Assembly (NCBI GenBank): GCA_034509425.1
Contig: JAVTVJ010000228.1
Location: 1,364,001 to 1,428,000, forward strand
Direction: 5' to 3'
DNA: 64,000 nucleotides
Origin: Eopsaltria australis
Lineage: Eukaryota; Chordata; Aves; Passeriformes; Petroicidae
The translations under genes and the position numbers were made by a program. A model generated the notes under the pieces. That model ran no database searches, was not told the origin of the DNA, and worked only from the letters and a program-made list of their open reading frames with translations. Of the stretch, positions 1 through 10,250 are shown in pieces (position 1 is the stretch's first letter; every line of letters starts with the position of its first letter).

Positions 1-3000
1 CATGCCAGGCTCAGTGCACACCTGCTCAGGGATCCTGCAGAGGCTGGCTCTGATCCCTGGGATCCCCATCCACACCCCAGCTGGCATCTCCAGGTTTTGC
101 CAGCAACAAAACCACATCTCCAGACTGACGCTCCACACCCAAACACCCAGAAAGAGCTGCAGCTCTTCAGCTGGGTGTAGACAGGTTAAGCAGACACTTG
201 CAGAGTTCCCGGAACAGCTACAGAGATTCCACTCCCCAGGAACTTCTCTGGCTCCTGAGTTTGGTCTCGCTGCACCAACCACAAGCCCTGTGCCAGGAAA
301 GGGCTGCTCCATGCTGGAAGCACCAGGATGGCTGCTAACATTGGTTTCACCTTTCCATGTGCTGTTTCCAATAACAACAGATCTCCAGGGACCTGACTTA
401 GAGTACATGGCAGGTGTGCTCAGTGCTCCCTCCTTATCCTTAAAGTGACTGGCCCTGTTGGCACAGCAAGTACCTCACTACACACCTGTACAAACTCTGC
501 TGCCCCACAGCAGCTCTCACCGCGTTTTCAAAGCCCAAACTGGAGCCTCCCAGGTCTCCTCCTGACCAACAGGACAAAGATCTCACTCCAGCTCCCCTGG
601 CAGCCTCTCTGGAGCACTACTTTTGCTGCCACCATGGAAGAGCCAGCATTTGACATTTTCAAAATAGAAGAAAGTATTGACTTTCAGCCCTCTAATACAG
701 ATGACCCCTACAAGAACACAGGTGTGTCTCAACCCACAGAGGTGTGCAACAGCAAACACATTTTCTGGCAGGGTGAGCAGCACAGGTAAGGCCCTCAGGT
801 AGGATTTACCCTGCAGAGTTTCATCTCCTTGTGCCACAGCACAGGCCTGCAGTTTCCTGGATGGATTTCACCACCAAGTTACTCAGGCAGTTTGACCATG
901 TAAGAAAAATAACAACTCTTGGTACAAGAGAGGATTTAAGATTAAGCAAATGACTCGCAAAATGGGGGGTGAGTTGTTGCATTTTCTTTGTTCGTTGTTT
1001 GGTTGGGATTTTTTCCATGTAGTTCTGTCTCCAGTCCACCTGGCCTCCACTCCAGAACCATGGGCAAAAGGCCTGTTACAGGTGCTGTTACAGCTGGTAC
1101 CAAAGGAAACAAGATAGGGTAATTTCTGTGTCCAGGACTAAGCAGGGAGCAGGAGCAATCACCTGCACAGGGAGGCTAATGGTACAGTAAAACCCCCAAA
1201 TGGGTCCAGAAACTCAGAAGCTGGGCTGGAAACAAGTTAAAATCCCTAAAAAAGTGGTTTTTTAAAAACCCTGCATTTTATTTAAAAGCTTACTCCAAAG
1301 ATACTCAGAATCTTCTGTGAACTGCCATTTAAGCACAGCCTTTCAGTGTCCCCTTTCTGCTTGTCTCCTCCTTATCCGCTGATGGTTTAAGCAGCTAATT
1401 TTATGTTTGAACTGCACGAGGATTTTTATTCCAATTCAGTGCTTGATACTGCACAGAACATACAGGACATTAAGAATTTCAGATGTTATATTTATAGGAA
1501 AGCAGGTGTTAAAGTTCTAAAATGCTCTAACAATGTCTAGAATGGGCCGATGGAAATGAAACAAAGATGAGGTAGAAAAGAGGAAGAAAATCAAAAAAGC
1601 TGTGGCTACAGCTTTCAGCAAATAGAAGCTCTGTAGGAACAAACAATCTCCGAGCTATGTTGCAACCTTACTATTACTACAACTTCTGCAGAAGCAAACA
1701 GACTCTTTGATGGAGGTTTCTTGCCTTGAGCCACCACCCTCTGTGCCCCAGGGTAATTTTCTTTCAGGTGAATCTCACCTTACAGCAAAGCCTTTAGCAA
1801 AACAAAGCTGAAGGTTTTCACATTGGAGCTTCCTTCCTCCTCCAGTGTCTGCAATCACATAAGAATTGATATGACATAATGCTCCTGCAGAGCTCAAGCT
1901 GGAGTGCCAGGGGACAGCAAGGGGCAAAGGGAAAGAAAACCAGATATTAACCAGCAAGGTTATAAAACCACAGCTCAAAGCCTCAGCTCAGAGTGTAGCT
2001 ATTCTCAAGTGCAATGGAAAGATGCTCTGCTGTTCCGAGAGAGCGAGGCTGCAGAGGAAAACATGCCAGGGAACAGCTGGAAACAAAAGCTGAAGGGAGG
2101 AGACCATTTTCCATGGTCTTAAATACCAAACCAACCAAAAACCCCCACACCAGGAGAAGTGTGTACAGTGTTGGTGTGGACTCTGGAGAAAGCAAAACCT
2201 GCCTGCTTTTTACAAACAAAAAACACAGAGAAACTTTTAATCCCAGTTATTAGAAGAACATTCCACCCATTTCAGCTTTGTACTGCTCGGCTCACATCAC
2301 CCTTGTGCACTCAGGGCTCTGGAACACGTTAACAGCCATAAAAGCACAGCTTTTAAAGAGGGATTAGACATGGTGAGAACTCTGCAGTGCAATCCAGAAC
2401 TTTGTAGAGTAGGTTCTCAGCTTTATAAAACCCCAACAAAAACACAACCCTCCTCAACAGTTCTGCACACATAACAACCTACGCTGTTGTGCACCCGTAA
2501 TCCTGACTAGAGAGAGTCACCAAACCTGCCAGGCACTCGGTTTGGGGGTTGGGTTTTGGCTTGATGGGGATTTTTTGTTTGTTGGCTTTGTTTTGGGATT
2601 TAAGCTTAAACTGCAGCTGATTAGTCCCACAACAAGCAGAGTTGGAGGTTCAGCGCTGTATCTTTGGAACTATTTTTCACACATAGGTTATATAGCAAAC
2701 AATGGAGAAATAAGAAATGCTGGAGCTGTTTCTGAGTTGCCTGCTCTGATGAGATCAGCTTTGCATCTCTGATGACAGGGAAGTGAACATCCCTGAAGGA
2801 CACTTATGCAAGTGCTGGCAGACAGCAGGAATTGCTGCAACAATCGCTCTGCAAGCCATCCAAAGAGGTTTCCAGCAGCACAACCAGCACAGTCCAGCTC
2901 AAACATTTTCCACACATCAGTTGTGCAGCCACTACAGAAACGTGATGGCTGGGCTGCACTTGGAACACTTTGGGTCAATCCTCCTTGCATCAGAGTGCTA

Positions 3001-6000
3001 AAGCCTCAAACTAAAACATTATTCCAAACATTATCCCAAAGAATACAGTCCTACCAGAAAACAAAGAGCAGTTTCCACTGGTGTGCAGCAGCTGAAGCAG
3101 TGGGGCAGCCTGGCCAGCTCGCATCTATCGTCGACAGGGACAGAGCTGCTCTGGCACAGCAGGACATGCCTGGTGGGACCAGGCCAGGGGAGGAGGAGGA
3201 GGCAGCAAAGCAGCAGCAGAATGAAGGCTTTCCTCCCTGCGGATGCCAAAGAGAGCCCTGACAGTGCAGCAGCACTCAGGGTGAACACTCAGTTAGCTGC
3301 TGTCTGAAGCCTGGGCTCAGTGCCTGTAGCTCTCATGTCCATACCCAGAAGGTGCCACTACATCGGTGCTGGCCCTGTCTGAGGTTTTACTGCACACAGG
3401 GTCACCCAGCAATTCTTGTCTGCTCAGGAGGGTGAGCCAGTATTGAGAGGTCCTGTGCTTACACAAGTGCAAGCTTAGAGCAGAGCTGCTCAGCTACATA
3501 CTTTTAAAGGCTGTGAAAAGTGAACCAGTGCAGCAGGACCTCCAGCCAAACACAGCAGCAACACAGAGGCCATAGATCAGAATCAAGAGAACATCTCCTT
3601 GGTCAGTCTCAAACTCAGCAGGCAAGGAGCAGAAACACTGGGAAACATCCCTTCACATGCCCTCCACAGCAGCAAGGAGGATGACACAGGGTGTCTCTTC
3701 ACTCCCTGACTGTGCATGCTGCTGTGGGACAAGTGACCTCTGGGTTGGCATGGAACTACCAGGGGAATTTCTGGTTGCACACTGGTGCCTGAGGAGTCAC
3801 AGGACATACAGGGAGAGGAACTGCTGTAAAGGAAGACTGGAAAGGCACATCTTAGGGATCTCCAGATTCAGACAGCTGCACAGAAACAGCCAGAGGGAAA
3901 AGACATTCAAAGCTGTGGATCACTCAAATAAATAACCTGTAATTAACAGCAGACCTCAGGCAAACAGTGGTGGCTGGAGGGGACTGACCACCTCTGAGGG
4001 CTAAGCAGTGTCTTCAGCTGCCTCTCCCGCTCCTCCTGGCCAAGGAAAGGGCAGGAAGCTGCACTGCCCCAGCCCTTGCTCCTGGCGTGGAACCCCAGCT
4101 CTGGTGGGCTTGCTGCTGCTGCTGCCCAGGGGCTGAATTTCTGCACTTCTGCTATGGGGGAAGAGCTCTTGGGAAAGAGCTCCTTTCACCTGAAGTTCAA
4201 GTTTTCACCTGAACCATAAAACCTGTTGGTAGTTATTGCACTGAGCACTTCAGGTGCCTTTTCCCTAACATTGCCTCAGGTCCAGATAGCAGTGGGGTAC
4301 CAGAGCACCTAAGGATGGTGCTCAGATAAAGATACTAAAAGGCAGTCAAGGGACAGGGTTGAAAGGAGGGGCTGGGGTTCAGTGCATTAGGGCTGGTGTC
4401 AGCACCAACCCTGTGCAGGCTGGGACTCTCATTTCAGCTTTTGTGTGCTCATTGCAAGATCAGAGCAAGGACATTGGCTACATCCTCATCATTTTCTTAA
4501 TACAAGCTGAGGACAGGGAAAATAAAAATAAAAATCCACCCCCTTTCCAGTCAAAGCCATCTGCTCCAAAACACGCTCTACTCTCTCCCTAAAACACATT
4601 TCAGCTTTCCTGTGGGAACAGCAGCAGGTGAGGGGGAAGGCAGCCGCAGAAAAAGCCCTCCATCATGTGAGAAGGGAGCACATCACCCTCATGTCTGCAT
4701 GGTGAGCGCAGCCCTGGCCCAGTTCCTGGGGCACCATCCCGTCTCATACGGCAGCACTTGCCCTCGTGCCTGAGGAGCACAGAGCACTGCCCTGACTCAC
4801 CGGGCTCAGGGTTGGCTACGCCAGCAAGCCAACAAACCAGCTGGGTGAGATCATTTCAGCACATGAATAACCAGCTATTTGAGAGTGGATGTTTGACATG
4901 GTGGTGACAAAGCCACAGGTCTGTCAGGTGAGGAGCATCCTCATGCCCCTCATGCAGGGCACACACACTGTTCCTACTTTCATGTGCAGCTCCAACACAT
5001 CTCATGTCCCAAACTACCCTGTCACCACAGACATTTCTGTCCTACTTCAGTACTTGGGGATGGATGAGGACAGACCCCAAGTGCGTTGTTTAAAGACTAA
5101 GTGAAAAGTGATCTGTGTAGTGGACTCATAGCCACAAGTAAAGCAGAGTTTCACTCTGAGTCTGGTATAACCCCACGGCTCATGGCACAGAGACCAGAGC
5201 AGCCCCTCCCTGCACCTGGGGAGAAGGAGCCAGTGCTGACAGTAGAAGGCATTCAGGAAAAATGCAGGATTTTTGGTTCCCAAGTGAAACCCTCTAGCTG
5301 TCCAGAGTAGAAGTGAGGCTCTAAGAACAGCACCCTGCCTCCACAACTACAGATTTGGGAAAGGTAAGGTGAAAGCTGGGAAGGACAACACTGGAAGCCC
5401 AGAAGAACATTAATGTTCTCCCTGTCAAAATAATAGTAGGAAGGCTTAACTCAGGGTCTTCTGTGGATGGCCAAGAAAAAGCAAAAGCTAAGTCCAAATC
5501 AGTTACAATATCCAGCGACGGGACAAAAACAACACTCCCTGTTCTTCAAAGGGAGTGTGCTTGGCTGATGCTCCTGGAGACTGATACACTCCATAGCTCC
5601 AGCATGAGACCAGTAAGAAACACACGAGTGATAACTGGACCTCAAATTCCTCCTCAGAATGCCACCTTTATGTCACTTAAAGTTCCATACTCAGTGCCCT
5701 CACAGCTTGCGCAGCAACGGTCAGGGCATCGCTCATACCTCCTCCTGCAACCAGGAGTAACAACCACCTCTGCTCCCACAGAGAAGGTCTATTTTGCCAG
5801 CAATTTAAAGAAAGGACATTGCTGAGGCCTTGCTATGCACCACAGGAACTGCAGGGGCTAATTTAAGATGTGCCCGATTTAGAATGAGGTGCCAAGCTCC
5901 AAGGCTGTGCTGAGAAGTGACACTTCTGTTCAGGGATCCTGAAAAAGGATGGACAGAAGCACCTACAGTGCTGTATGACAGAGCTCCCACTGCAGCCAAG

Positions 6001-8314
6001 GCTCTTGGATACTGGACACAGGCAAGGCAGAGGCTGCTTACAGCACCTAAAAGCCAACAGAAAAAGGGCTTTTCATCTCTCAGTTGTGTGCTGATCCAAC
6101 ACGCAGATTCCCACAGAGAAGAGAGGAATCCCTCAATCCCTTTTCTACAGGCTGGGTAAGAGCAGCAAAATACAGAGGTACGTTTACAGAGCTTCACTTC
6201 TCAAGGTGTGCCTTCCCTGAGCTGGAAGGACAATCCATTCCATGCTGCATCACAAAACCTGGCTGCTTACAACTGCTTCCATGCAACAGAGTAAAAGCAG
6301 CAGACCCCAACCAGACAGAGAAGGCAAATGGCTCTCTCCCCTCCTTGCCAAGGTCAGGAACCTGAGCTCCACACGAGATGTCCCCACCACAAGAGCAGCC
6401 CAAAGCACACACCAGCACAGGCAAGTTGTGCTTTCTGCACTGACCAAAATAGTGGTAGATGATACAACATTCACTTTAAATTGGGATCTGGGAGGGGATG
6501 AGGAAGAGGACAACGTGCTTACAAGCAGATTTACAAACAGAACCTCCACACAACATTCCAGCATTGCTGTTTTGGGATGGCATTAGGTATATGTCAAAGA
6601 GGATGCCAGGCTTGAGCTGTTCCCAAAATCCAAGAACCTTTGCTCAGGGGATGGTCTGTCAGGGCAGGGGAGCAGCATGCCCCGTCAGCACGTCCCAGCT
6701 GTGCCAGAGACACAGGGAGTTCCCCTGCCAAGGCTGACAGCAGCATCAGCAGGATCAAATTCACTTGGATATCAAAGCCACTCCAGCTGATTATCCTAAA
6801 GGTGCATTGCTTCCCCAAATCAACAGAAACAGAGACTATCAGAGCATATATTACTGTGAAACAACAGTATGTGACCTAATTCTCTAATTAGGAATGGGCT
6901 CAATTGCCCACGGAGGACAAGGGAAGGTTCTGAAATTATTTACTGAGATTTCTTTTTCCAACAAAAAGATGCTGGTATTTAGTTGCTACAAAACAGTGGG
7001 TTCTGAGACAAAGGGTCTATAACCAAAAGGGTCTATAGCCAAAATCCCTATTCTTTGGTTTCACGCCTATACCAAAGACCCCACTTTACTCACTCCTTAC
7101 TCCAATCCTGTCTGCTTCAAACCCACTTCAGTCAGGAGACAATTCCAACTGTAACACTACACTTGAAACAGCCAGCCCGTTACACTCAGCATAGTAAACA
7201 CCAACCCCACGGAGCAGTTCCACAGCTCCCAGGTGAGGCAGGTTCTCCAGAAACACAAATTCTCACCAGGGAAGCTCTAAAGCATCCAGCACCTCCTCAA
7301 AGGCAAACCACACCAGCCCAGCCAGACACCCGAGGAGATGAATGATACCAAAGCCTTCTCCTTCTCGAAGCGCTGCTCCCATTTCACAGGCAGTTCCACT
7401 TCTGAGTCACCACCTTCCGTGGAGCAGGTGCACACTTGCATCAGCTCCTGGGGAGGTGGTGGTGGCTCCCAGGACCGAATGTGGTCGGAGCCACAGCACT
7501 CTGCACACTCCGATTTTGGCCAACACAGAGCACCAAGGAGTTCCCGATTCCCTCGGGTTCCTGATACAGGCAAAACTCGGCACCACCTGCTCCTGCCCTA
7601 GGCTGCAGTGATGATGCAGGGTCTGAGCCTTTAGGGAGGTTATTGTGCACAGAGGAGGGGGAAGGATGACAGATTGAAACGCACAGCAGGACCCGCACCC
7701 CGCCAGGCCGTGCTACACTGTAACTGCAGGAAATGCACCGCGCCACTCCTTGGCTCTTAATTACGGTCTTGTGATACCGTAGTTAATGGTCTGCCATGGG
7801 CTCCATTAGGAACCTCGACGGTGGCAGGAGATGGATCAGCCAACCCGGCCGCTCCCGGTACAGCCAGCGAGCCAGAGCGGCTCCGGGCTCGGAATCAGGC
7901 TCCCGTTCTTTTGTTACAGCCCCTGCTTCCTCTGGGAACGGCTCGGTCCTTGGGGGTGACGGAGGGCAGCCGTGCCCTGCGAGCGGGACCGCTTGGGAAG
8001 GGTCCGGCCGCGCATCCAGGGATTACATCAGACACCAGCCCCCTCTGCCCACAGTCTCCTCCAGATTTGGGGCATTTCAAGGAGCTGAGGAGGCCCCTAA
8101 GCTGCCTGCCACGCGCTGCGCTGCCAGTTAATGGGAAAAAAAACAAAGGAAAAAGCAAAACGACCCCTCCCTGCCTGCCAGCTCGGCGCTGGGGTACGGC
8201 CTTTGGGGGTTCCCGCGGGATGCGGGTGACAACAGTGGCGGGGGGGAGGTGACAGCGATAGGGGTGTGACAGCGATGGGGGTCCTCCGGCACGGTTCCCC
8301 CCAACACCCCTTAC
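1..8314 (-). other. RAB40C intron 1 (5' portion), no exon seen
   Basis: This stretch lies downstream of the donor of RAB40C coding exon 1, on the minus strand, so it should be intronic. I looked for the next Rab40 exon, which would encode the switch I region (a DYKTTT-like motif) between acceptor and donor sites, and did not find it. The remaining exons presumably lie beyond the left edge, making intron 1 longer than 8.3 kb. No clear CR1 copy is visible here. A 16-bp tandem duplication sits at 7010-7041. GC content rises from about 7.8 kb as the CpG island begins. Reading frames here are short, in many overlapping frames, and look like chance. Confidence 0.6.
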
Positions 8315-8456
8315 CGTTGCTGTAGGCGTAGGGGGACTCGGAGGCGCCGTCCTGCAGGCTCTCCAGGATCTCCCCCTTCCCCACGTCGCTGTCGCCCACC
8401 AGCAGGAACTTGAGCAGGTAATCGTAGCTCTTCACCGGGCTGCCCTGGGTGCCCAT
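8315..8456 (-). CDS. RAB40C: RAB40C, first coding exon (partial gene)
   Basis: This exon encodes the N-terminal 47 residues, plus one base of the next codon, of a Rab40-family GTPase. Family members carry a Rab-like G domain followed by a SOCS box and act as substrate receptors of Cullin-5 ubiquitin ligases, usually membrane-associated. Visible features are the family-specific N-terminus ([16 protein letters not shown]), beta-strand 1 (FLLV) and the P-loop GDSDVGKGE at residues 21-29, where Rab40 proteins have GE in place of the usual S/T after the lysine, then the start of switch I (SPYAYSNG). The exon ends at a GT donor (8314-8313, GTAAGG) in phase 1. The ATG at 8456 has A at -3 and G at +4 and matches the human N-terminus as I recall it. 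An in-frame ATG four codons upstream at 8468 is possible but less likely. The paralogue RAB40B is similar here. The PIGQ neighbour makes RAB40C the better call. The remaining exons lie outside the window. Confidence 0.9.
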
Positions 8457-8877
8457 CCTGCCTCTCATCGGCGGGGCGGCCCGGCCCGCATCCTCCGCCC
8501 GCCAGCCTCGGGCTGCGGCCTCTGCCCCACCGCCGCTCACCGCTGGCCGCGCATCTTCCGCCGGGGCCGCGCTGGGACCTGCGGCGAAGGAGGAGAAGGA
8601 GGAGGCGGAGGAAGGGCCCGACCCGGCCCGGCCCCGCAGCGCCCCTGCCGCTGACACGGCCCCAATCCGCCCTCCCACTCGCACAAAGCGCCGCCGCCCC
8701 GCCGGGCCCCGGGTCCGCCCCGCCCCGCCCCGCCGGGCCGCTGCACCGCGCCGGGTCAGCCCGAGCTCCGGCCCCGCCACCCACCTCAGCCGAGACGGGC
8801 CGGGCCGGACCGGGCCGCCCCCGCCTCACGGACCCGCCGCGTCCGCCCGAGCCCAGGCGGTGCCTTGGCCCCGGTCT

Positions 8878-8972
8878 CGCCGCTTCCATAGGCTGAGCCG
8901 TGCGTCAATCAAAGTCAGCCCCGCCTCCTCCACAAATCCGCCGCTTCTATAGGCTTGATCACACGTCAATCA
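8878..8972 (-). promoter_or_regulatory. Duplicated 34-bp promoter element (two copies, 61-bp period)
   Basis: Copy A (8878-8911) and copy B (8939-8972) share the block CGCCGCTTCYATAGGCT at one end and CGTCAATCA at the other, with a divergent 8-10 bp middle. On the gene's strand the second block reads TGATTGACG, which resembles a PBX/MEIS-type site or a CRE half-site (TGACG). The equal length and conserved ends with diverged centre suggest a tandem duplication kept by selection on two binding sites. Which factor binds is inference. Confidence 0.55.
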
Positions 8973-9041
8973 GGGGCGCCCCGCCCCGACGCTCCCCTCA
9001 GCGCTCAGGGGGCAGGACCAGCGGACGGCTGGGCGGTGCGG

Positions 9042-9060
9042 ACTACAGCTCCCGGCGTGC
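9042..9060 (+). promoter_or_regulatory. ZNF143/SBF-type promoter motif
   Basis: The string ACTACAGCTCCCGGCGTGC, followed by CTTGCGG, matches the long ZNF143 (Staf) binding consensus ACTACAnnTCCCAGCATGC at nearly all fixed positions. Such sites are typical of vertebrate CpG-island promoters and often lie within a few hundred bases of the start site. This one is about 590 bp upstream of the RAB40C ATG. Confidence 0.6.
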
Positions 9061-9138
9061 CTTGCGGAAAGCGGGGCATGATGGTATAGCGAGTCGGGCG
9101 GGGGGAGCACCCGACAGGGGGAAGAGGCACCCGAGACT

Positions 9139-9248
9139 GGGAACCGGGATTGGGAACCGGGACTGGGGAGCTGGGATTGGGGAGCCGGGACTGGGGAGCC
9201 GGGACTGGAAACCGGGCCTGGGACCCGGAATTGGAGAGCGGGATTGGG
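9139..9248 (+). repeat. GC-rich minisatellite, 13-14 bp unit
   Basis: About eight imperfect copies of a 13-14 bp unit of the form GGGAACCGGGATT are laid end to end, with later copies drifting to GGGGAGCCGGGACT. The first part has four G3 runs with loops of 4, 3 and 4 bases (9139-9161), so the plus strand could fold as a G-quadruplex. It lies just upstream of the RAB40C promoter. The open translations through it (GIGNRDWG-like) come from the repeat and are not a gene. Confidence 0.8.
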
Positions 9249-9545
9249 GTACATCCAGGTGTGCAGGGCACCCAGGTGTCATCCAGGAATGGGGGTCATC
9301 CAGGTGTGAGCTGGGCATCCGGGTGGGAGGAGCACGTAAATGAGGGGGGCATCCAGATGTGTGGGGCATCCAAGCAGCCAGGATTTGGAGGTATCCAGGT
9401 GTGAGAGGTGTCCAGGTGGTTGGGTATGTGGGAGCAAGGGAGGACATACAGGTGTCCTCCACGAGGAGAGGTAGTCCAGATGTGGGGTGGGCATCCAGAA
9501 AGAAGAGCAGCCACAATTTGGGGGCATCCAGGTGGATGAGCATCC
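9249..9545 (+). repeat. Degenerate minisatellite with ATCCAGGTGTG core
   Basis: The motif GGCATCCAGGTGTG and variants (CATCCAGGTG, ATCCAGATGTG, GTCCAGGTGG) recur roughly every 15-45 bases throughout this stretch. Copies are diverged and spacing is irregular, so this is an old tandem array. It adjoins the quadruplex-prone array directly. Antisense open frames rich in H, P and L come from the repeat. Confidence 0.65.
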
Positions 9546-10117
9546 ATTTTATAGGGGGCAGTGGGTTCTGGGAGTGGGAGGTGTGTGCACCCCATTGTTG
9601 GTGGGGCAGGGAGCAGCCATGGTGGCATCCAGCATGTCCCCAGGGAACGGGGATGGCCATGGGCCTGTGGATGCCAGGCTGAGCCTGTACCCAGGACTCC
9701 TGGATGTTCTCCACTGGAATCCTCTGGCATTGGCCTGGCATCCCTGAGGAGCCACTCCCAAACCCAATCCCAGGGGATTCTCAAGGGAAGGTGTGCAGGA
9801 TCCTCTCCCTTTGGTCACGGCTGACAAATCCCTGTGCTAAACAAAGCATCCTGCTAATCCTTCCAGAGCTGGGCATTTCAGCATCGATGTTCCCAGCCTG
9901 GCTGCTTCCAGTGAATCCCATTTCAGTGATCCATGTTCCCCAGCCCAGCAAGCACCACAGATGCCCCTCAGCCTGCAAGGATCCTGCTGCTCCCCAGCTC
10001 CTTGGGAAGTTCGTGGTGGCTGCTGGTGCCAGAGAGCCCTGAGAAGGACTGAAGAGCATGGTAGGGTCACTCATGGATGGAGAGAGAGGGGATGGATTGA
10101 CGGGCAGGCAATGTTCT

Positions 10118-10250
10118 TACAGAATCCCGGATGGTTTGTGTTGGAAGGGACCTCAGAGGCCACCTAGTTCCAGCCTCTGCCATGGGCAGGGACACCTCCT
10201 GCTGTCCCAGGTTGCTCCACGGGCAGGGGCCAAACACAGCCCCTTGTGTG
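10118..10250 (-). mobile_element. CR1 LINE fragment (3' tail)
   Basis: Antisense CR1 tail. It opens with AGAATCCCGGATGGTTTG, then TTGGAAGGGACCTCAGAGGCC and CCATGGGCAGGGACACCTCC, and fades after the CAGGTTGCTCC block. Only the 3' end is present, as is usual for 5'-truncated CR1 insertions. Confidence 0.85.

Larger units (their letters stand above)
8090..9075 (-). promoter_or_regulatory. CpG island and promoter of RAB40C
   Basis: GC- and CpG-dense DNA surrounds and precedes RAB40C exon 1. It includes several GC-box-like CCCCGCC/CCGCCCC strings, two similar 34-bp elements at 8878-8911 and 8939-8972, and a ZNF143-like site at 9042-9060. The 5' UTR of RAB40C must lie in 8457 to about 8880. I cannot fix the transcription start. 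There is no obvious TATA box at a sensible distance, which fits a CpG-island housekeeping promoter. The two CTATAGG/CCATAGG strings belong to the duplicated elements. Confidence 0.75.

Noticed and set aside
8097..8952. Long frames around RAB40C exon 1 (e.g. 8449-8952 plus; extension upstream of the RAB40C ATG on minus)
   Set aside because: CpG-island composition keeps frames open. Only the part from the ATG at 8456 to the donor at 8315 matches the Rab40 family.
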